A stretch of 47,422 nt of DNA, taken from positions 1-47,422 of the forward strand of contig CAIYNF010000017.1 in the NCBI GenBank assembly GCA_903927505.1. The letters run 5' to 3'. The position numbers and the translations under genes are program-made. This DNA comes from an uncultured Bacteroidota bacterium (GTDB taxonomy: Bacteria; Bacteroidota; Bacteroidia; UKL13-3). Below are positions 43,296-47,422 of the stretch, in pieces; within the stretch, counting starts at the first letter, position 1; each line of letters begins with the position of its first letter. The notes under the pieces are model-generated. The model searched no databases and had not been told where the DNA came from. It saw only the letters and a program-made list of their open reading frames with translations.

Positions 43296-44762
43296 GTGAA
43301 GAAATTTTACCTATTCATTGTCAAAAATTACTTGAAGGCCTTCCTCCCTACCTTCCTCATTGTAATGATGATTCTGCTAATGCAGGTAATTTGGCTGTAT
43401 GTTGATGAACTCATTGGAAAAGGTTTAGATTTTCTTGTAATTGGTGAATTGCTATTTTATTTCTCTGCCAGCTTAATACCGCAAGCACTTCCACTATCCA
43501 TCCTATTGGCTTCCATAATGACCTTTGGCAACTTAGGTGAAAGCTATGAATTGGTTGCCGCAAAAGCATCTGGGATATCTATTTGGAATATGTTTAAACC
43601 TATGATTGGTGTGATGCTTATGGTGGCCCTATTTGGCTTCTTTGTTTCCAATGTACTCATTCCACAAGCCAACCTAAAACGTGGCTCACTGCTCTATGAT
43701 GTAAGGCAACAAAAACCTTCCTTGGCCATTAAAGAAGGTGTGTTTAGTCAGGATATACCCGGCATTACCATACGCGTTGGCAAGAAGAATAGACAAACAC
43801 AAGAACTTCAAGAAATTATCATTTACGACCAAAGAGAAAGCCAACTGCATCCCGTTATTATTTATGCCAAACGTGGTACCATGACCATGAGCGACGATAA
43901 ACGCTATTTGTTTCTAACGCTTTTTGAAGGTGGCAGGTACGAGGAATTGGAAAAGATTAAAGGCTATTATTACTCGCAGCAACATTCTACCATGACTTTC
44001 AACCAAGAGCGCATTGCGTTTGACATGAATAGTTTTAAATTTAACCGAACCGATGAGAATTTATTTAAGCACCATTGGGAAATGCTAAATGTGCTTGAAC
44101 TCCAAACTGCTAGCGACTCTTTGGATTTATTGGCAGAAAACAAATTCAAAGAATTAAAAGGTTTTGTACAACCCTATTATTTTTTCACTAAGAGCAGAAA
44201 AGATTCAACCCAATTTGTAAAAGAGTCGGCTATCATTGCCGTAAAAACTGCCGAGCCAGATATTACCAGTCATTTTAATAAAGTGCCTACCTCTACCGTT
44301 TATGCCAATGCTTTAAATGCAGCAAGAAGCGTTAAGAATATTATTGAATACAGCATTAACGAATACAAGGATTTGGCAAAATTGCGCACACGCCACAAAA
44401 TTGAATGGCACCGTAAATTTATTTTAAGCGTGGCATGCATCATCATGTTTTTTATTGGTGCTCCGCTGGGTTCAATTATTCGCAAGGGGGGCTTTGGCTT
44501 ACCCATTGTGGTTTCTGTTTTACTCTATGTTTGTTACCATATTGTTTCGCTCATGGGGGAAAAAGCTGCTAAAACAGAAGCTTGGAATCCTATGCAGGGC
44601 ATGTGGTTTGGCATTTGGGTGTTTATTCCATTGGCCTTTTTTATTACCTACCAAGCAGCAAATGATTCTGCCCTTTTCGACAATTCTATTTTTAATAGAA
44701 TTGCAAAAAAATGGAAGGCAATGTTCTCAAAGAAAAACAATAAACAAATTCCACAAACCTAA
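43296..44762 (+). CDS. LptF/LptG-family permease
   Basis: The LptF/G (YjgP/YjgQ) architecture is visible: about three TMs at the N-terminus (FLPTFLIVMMILLMQVIWLY; LFYFSASLIPQALPLSILLA; IGVMLMVALFGFFVSNVLI), a large periplasmic beta-jellyroll region (about residues 130-360), and three TMs at the end (ILSVACIIMFFIGAPLGSII onward). PQALPLSILLASIMTFGNLG is the family hallmark. LptFG extracts LPS from the inner membrane with LptB. GTG 43296 (KKFYLFIVKNY) is chosen over a TTG at 43269, since homologues begin with this Lys-rich start. One permease is encoded here; a partner gene is not in the window. Confidence 0.92.
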   Translation: MKKFYLFIVKNYLKAFLPTFLIVMMILLMQVIWLYVDELIGKGLDFLVIGELLFYFSASLIPQALPLSILLASIMTFGNLGESYELVAAKASGISIWNMFKPMIGVMLMVALFGFFVSNVLIPQANLKRGSLLYDVRQQKPSLAIKEGVFSQDIPGITIRVGKKNRQTQELQEIIIYDQRESQLHPVIIYAKRGTMTMSDDKRYLFLTLFEGGRYEELEKIKGYYYSQQHSTMTFNQERIAFDMNSFKFNRTDENLFKHHWEMLNVLELQTASDSLDLLAENKFKELKGFVQPYYFFTKSRKDSTQFVKESAIIAVKTAEPDITSHFNKVPTSTVYANALNAARSVKNIIEYSINEYKDLAKLRTRHKIEWHRKFILSVACIIMFFIGAPLGSIIRKGGFGLPIVVSVLLYVCYHIVSLMGEKAAKTEAWNPMQGMWFGIWVFIPLAFFITYQAANDSALFDNSIFNRIAKKWKAMFSKKNNKQIPQT

Positions 44763-44792
44763 TATGAACGATTTCAATTAATATTGTATCAA

Positions 44793-45341
44793 ATGAATTG
44801 GATCCAGCAAATAAAAACACGCATTGGCAGGTATATACTTAAGAGTTCACAAAAAGTGGCACGCAAGGCAAATACCATTCCTCATTTTGATCAAATTCAC
44901 GATATAGGTCTCATCTATTTTGCTGGTAACAAAACCAATGAAGAACACGTAAACCGTATTGCACATTATTTGAGAGAACAAGGCAAAAAAGTTTGGATGA
45001 TGGGGTATGTAGACGCCGCCACTTTGCCTCATTCCAAAAAATTCCATATCAGCTCAGAGTATTTTTGGAAAGAAAAACTTACACCCTTTAACCTCCCTGA
45101 TACCACAAAAATTGGTAATTTTTTAAGTCACCGTTTTGACTTAATGATGAACCTTTATTTTGAACAAGAATTGCCTTTACAAGCAATGAGCACCTACGCA
45201 AAATCTGCTTATGCGATAGGAGCTCAAATGCCAGAATGCTTGAGTTATAACGACAGTATTATTGATACTGGTTCTGACCAAGGCCTGCAAAATTTGGCTA
45301 CCCAAATGATCCATTATTTAAAAGTTATCAATCAGAAATAA
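44793..45341 (+). CDS. Probable DUF6913 protein
   Basis: A 182-residue soluble protein of unknown function. The pattern IGLIYFAGNKTNEEHVNRIA, a central SEYFWKEKLTPFNLPDT, then LSHRFDLMMNLYFEQELPLQ and a C-terminal QNLATQMIHYLKVIN resembles a Bacteroidota family labelled DUF6913; I am moderately confident of that label. No catalytic motif or membrane segment is seen. ATG 44793 is preferred to the TTG at 44784 that opens the frame. It is encoded between the LptF/G permease and queE genes, 1 bp from queE, so the genes are likely co-transcribed. Confidence 0.7.
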   Translation: MNWIQQIKTRIGRYILKSSQKVARKANTIPHFDQIHDIGLIYFAGNKTNEEHVNRIAHYLREQGKKVWMMGYVDAATLPHSKKFHISSEYFWKEKLTPFNLPDTTKIGNFLSHRFDLMMNLYFEQELPLQAMSTYAKSAYAIGAQMPECLSYNDSIIDTGSDQGLQNLATQMIHYLKVINQK

Positions 45342-45342
45342 A

Positions 45343-45951
45343 TTGGAAAACCTTATCTCATTGCCCTTAATGGAACATTTTTACACCCTGCAAGGTGAAG
45401 GTTTCCATACAGGCAGCGCTGCCTATTTCTTACGTTTAGGTGGCTGTGATGTAGCTTGCGTTTGGTGTGATGTAAAAGAAAGTTGGGATGCTACAAAGCA
45501 TCCATTGGTTCAGCCTAACGAAATGCTTCAGTGGGTTAAAGAAAATAAAGCCCCAATGGCTGTTATTACAGGCGGCGAGCCCCTCATGCACCAATTAGAT
45601 GGCTTAACAAATCTCTTGCAACAAAATGGGATCGAAACAAATATTGAAACTTCTGGCGCACACCCGTTAAGTGGCCATTGGAATTGGATTTGTGTTTCTC
45701 CTAAAAAATTTAAAGCACCCTTGCCTGAGGTTTTAAAAAAAGCCCACGAATTAAAAGTAGTGGTATTTAATAAAAGTGATTTTGAATGGGCCGAAAAAAA
45801 CGCCCAATTGGTTTCTCCAGATTGTTATTTGTACTTGCAAGTAGAATGGGACCAAAGAGAAAAAATGACACCGCTTTTGGTGGATTACGTAAAGCAAAAT
45901 CCCAAATGGCGTATCAGTGTGCAAACACACAAATACCTCCAAATTCCTTAA
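45343..45951 (+). CDS. queE: 7-carboxy-7-deazaguanine synthase
   Basis: QueE is the radical-SAM enzyme that makes CDG in queuosine synthesis. LPLMEHFYTLQGEGFHTGSA (residues 7-26) and the cluster GGCDVACVWCDVKESWD (Cys at about 34, 38, 41; CX3CX2C) bind the [4Fe-4S] cluster and SAM; ITGGEPLMH and NIETSGAHP are further family motifs. Length 202 fits the Bacteroidota form. Start TTG 45343 lies 1 bp after the previous stop; ATG 45370 would remove part of the conserved N-terminus but remains possible. Other queuosine genes are not nearby. Its stop is 1 bp from that of the convergent YkgJ gene. Confidence 0.93.
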   Translation: MENLISLPLMEHFYTLQGEGFHTGSAAYFLRLGGCDVACVWCDVKESWDATKHPLVQPNEMLQWVKENKAPMAVITGGEPLMHQLDGLTNLLQQNGIETNIETSGAHPLSGHWNWICVSPKKFKAPLPEVLKKAHELKVVVFNKSDFEWAEKNAQLVSPDCYLYLQVEWDQREKMTPLLVDYVKQNPKWRISVQTHKYLQIP

Positions 45952-45952
45952 C

Positions 45953-46444
45953 TTATTTAAATGTTTGTTTGAGCTCTTCTACAATTTTTGCCACGGCAGG
46001 ACAAATTAAACTGTTGTGGTAAGTAATAGATAGCTTTTGTAATTGGTCTCTTTGCTGTGTGTGCGGGAATTCTCTACAGGCGTTTGGACGCGCTTCATAC
46101 ACCTTGCAGTAATTATCTTCAGCCAAGAAAGGACAAGGCATTGTTTGGAAAACATAATCGCCCTCCTCGTCTATTTTTAAATAATTTTCAGTAAAAACTG
46201 CAGGCCTCACTTTTACTTCTTTGGCCAAGCGGTCTATGTCTTTGTTGAGCAATAGAGGCCCTGTTCCCTTGCAGCAATTGGCGCATTGCAAGCAATCAAT
46301 TTCTTTAAAAGCAAGTTCATTTAAATCCTGTATGGTTCGATCCAAATGCGCTGGCTTCTGCTTTTTTAATTTTTCGAGAAATTTTTTGTTCTCGCTTTTA
46401 TTCTTGTTGGCAAGGTTTAAATATTTTTGGTACGCAGGAAGCAT
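45953..46444 (-). CDS. YkgJ-family cysteine-cluster protein
   Basis: The sequence contains the Cys pattern of this putative Zn/Fe-chelating family: IDCLQCANCCKGTGPLLLNK (about residues 49-68), MPCPFLAEDNYCKVYEARPN followed by ACREFPH (about 103-129), and SLICPAVAKI near the C-terminus. That gives eight conserved-looking cysteines in total. Function is not established; metal or Fe-S binding is assumed for the family. A basic helical N-terminus (NKNKSENKKFLEKLKKQKP) precedes it. It is 9 bp downstream of ribBA in the same direction. Confidence 0.92.
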   Translation of the reverse strand: MLPAYQKYLNLANKNKSENKKFLEKLKKQKPAHLDRTIQDLNELAFKEIDCLQCANCCKGTGPLLLNKDIDRLAKEVKVRPAVFTENYLKIDEEGDYVFQTMPCPFLAEDNYCKVYEARPNACREFPHTQQRDQLQKLSITYHNSLICPAVAKIVEELKQTFK

Positions 46445-46453
46445 TGCAAATGA

Positions 46454-47422
46454 TTAGGCTTCGTTTTGGTATTCGTGACCCATTTTATCGCGCTTGGTTT
46501 CCAAGTACTTTTTATTGTGTGGATTGGCCACTACAGAGAGTGCAACATTCTCAACAATTTCTAATCCGTAACCAATTAAACCCGCACGTTTGGTAGGGTT
46601 ATTGGTCATTAAGCGCATTTTTTGAACACCCATGCTACGCAAAATTTGAGCACCTACACCGTAATCGCGTTCGTCCATTTTAAAACCCAATTGCAAATTG
46701 GCATCTACAGTATCTAATCCTTGCTCTTGCAATTTATAGGCTTTCAATTTATTTACAAGTCCAATGCCACGACCTTCTTGGTTCATGTATAGAATCATTC
46801 CTTTGCCTTCTTTTTCTATGAGCTCCATGGCTTTTTTTAATTGGTCGCCACAATCACAACGCATAGAATGAAAAATATCTCCTGTAATACAACTCGAGTG
46901 TACCCTAACCAAAACAGGTTCTTCGGAGGTCCATTCCCCTTTTTGTAGAACCAAATGTTCTTCGCCAGTATCTATTTGTTTAAAGGCAGTTAGAATAAAA
47001 TCGCCAAAATGAGTAGGCATATCTACAGAAATAATGCGTTGTATAAGCGATTCTTTTTCTAAGCGGTAAGCAATTAAATCTTTAATGGTTACCAATTTCA
47101 TGTCAAATTTTTGAGCAATTTGAATCAAATCTGGCACACGTGCCATGGTACCATCTTCATTTAATATTTCTACAATACAACCTGCTGGTTCAAAACCTGC
47201 CAAGCGCGCAAAATCTATAGCAGCCTCGGTATGACCCGCTCTTCTTAGCACTCCTTCTGGCCTAGCTTTTAAGGGGAAAATATGACCAGGCTTACCAAAA
47301 TCTTCTGGCTTGCTATTTGGATCAATCAAAGCTTGAACCGTTTTAGCGCGGTCTTGGGCAGAAATACCTGTGGTACAACCTTTGCCCAATAAATCTACAG
47401 AAACGGTAAAGGGCGTTTCGTG
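46454..47422 (-). CDS. ribBA: Bifunctional 3,4-dihydroxy-2-butanone-4-phosphate synthase / GTP cyclohydrolase II, truncated by window edge
   Basis: The frame is open to base 47422 (first visible residues [20 protein letters not shown]), so the N-terminus lies outside the window. RibB part: [20 protein letters not shown] with [19 protein letters not shown]. RibA part: [20 protein letters not shown] with GDQL (the zinc Cys triad), [18 protein letters not shown] and [20 protein letters not shown]. Together they make the two riboflavin precursors from ribulose-5-phosphate and GTP. The GTP cyclohydrolase II Cys, Glu and Arg residues all appear intact, so both activities are expected. Confidence 0.95.
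   Translation of the reverse strand, partial: HETPFTVSVDLLGKGCTTGISAQDRAKTVQALIDPNSKPEDFGKPGHIFPLKARPEGVLRRAGHTEAAIDFARLAGFEPAGCIVEILNEDGTMARVPDLIQIAQKFDMKLVTIKDLIAYRLEKESLIQRIISVDMPTHFGDFILTAFKQIDTGEEHLVLQKGEWTSEEPVLVRVHSSCITGDIFHSMRCDCGDQLKKAMELIEKEGKGMILYMNQEGRGIGLVNKLKAYKLQEQGLDTVDANLQLGFKMDERDYGVGAQILRSMGVQKMRLMTNNPTKRAGLIGYGLEIVENVALSVVANPHNKKYLETKRDKMGHEYQNEA

Overview
The window looks like a chromosomal segment of a low-G+C member of the Bacteroidota. The evidence is cumulative. Several families are typical of or largely restricted to that phylum: DUF3822 beside rsmD/coaD, a DUF3276 PUR-like protein, a T9SS plug-domain protein, a PorU-like C25 peptidase with a C-terminal sorting-type domain, a ~310-residue NusB, a START-like small protein and a probable DUF6913 protein. 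Recurrent TAnnTTTG-type -7 promoter elements lie just upstream of genes, and starts are preceded by A-rich tracts instead of Shine-Dalgarno sequences. The order cannot be fixed from sequence reading alone. I see no rRNA, tRNA, CRISPR array, insertion sequence or phage gene.

Layout. 0-3.5 kb: the 5' part of an NAD(P)HX epimerase gene (nnrE, cut by the window edge), a glycosyltransferase, an Xre/RES toxin-antitoxin pair, and ispE whose start overlaps the RES stop. 3.5-10.6 kb: mostly minus-strand housekeeping genes (LolD-like ATPase, gatC, plsC, pyrE, coaD, rsmD, DUF3822, two exported thioredoxin-fold proteins, upp) with two plus-strand singletons (Nudix, hotdog thioesterase). 10.7-14.9 kb: beta-CASP hydrolase, EamA transporter, then a 244-bp non-coding gap with two perfect palindromes and two DnaA-box-like sequences, then a PolX/PHP protein whose polymerase site looks degenerate. 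15-21.5 kb: a 1675-residue PorU2-like C25 protein and an M20 dipeptidase. 21.7-27.6 kb: UvrD/PcrA helicase, then the minus-strand run leucine dehydrogenase - nusB - DUF1573 lipoprotein - yajC - coaE. 27.7-32 kb: MsbA-like exporter, DUF3276, an orphan lipoprotein with its own promoter and terminator, pfkA. 32-36.7 kb: two GT2 glycosyltransferases, a LolC/E-like permease, a NamZ-type muramidase and kdsB. 36.8-47.4 kb: T9SS plug protein, gatB, a TlpA-like lipoprotein, a PhoB/PhoR-like two-component pair, START-like protein, LptF/G permease, probable DUF6913, queE, a YkgJ protein, and ribBA (cut by the right edge).

How the genes fit together. Most are core metabolism and envelope assembly: cofactors (coaD, coaE, ribBA, queE, nnrE, ispE), nucleotide salvage and synthesis (pyrE, upp), tRNA-dependent amidation (gatB, gatC; gatA not seen), lipoprotein and LPS export (LolD/LolE-like, LptF/G, kdsB, MsbA-like), and type IX secretion. 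There is no obvious genomic island. The least expected features are at the DNA level. All eight convergent gene junctions overlap or are separated by no more than 6 bp. Two REP-like palindromes share a CGAGGGT core. The palindrome GGTTCGAACC and close variants recur inside genes in three reading frames. Three TTAACA-like repeats with an 11-bp period precede the PhoB-like regulator. A strong hairpin sits against the coaE start codon. Protein-level oddities are a PolX with a degenerate nucleotidyltransferase site, a PfkA with Asn in the GGDG motif, an RsmD with DAPY instead of DPPY, and an exporter with Asp in place of the catalytic Glu.
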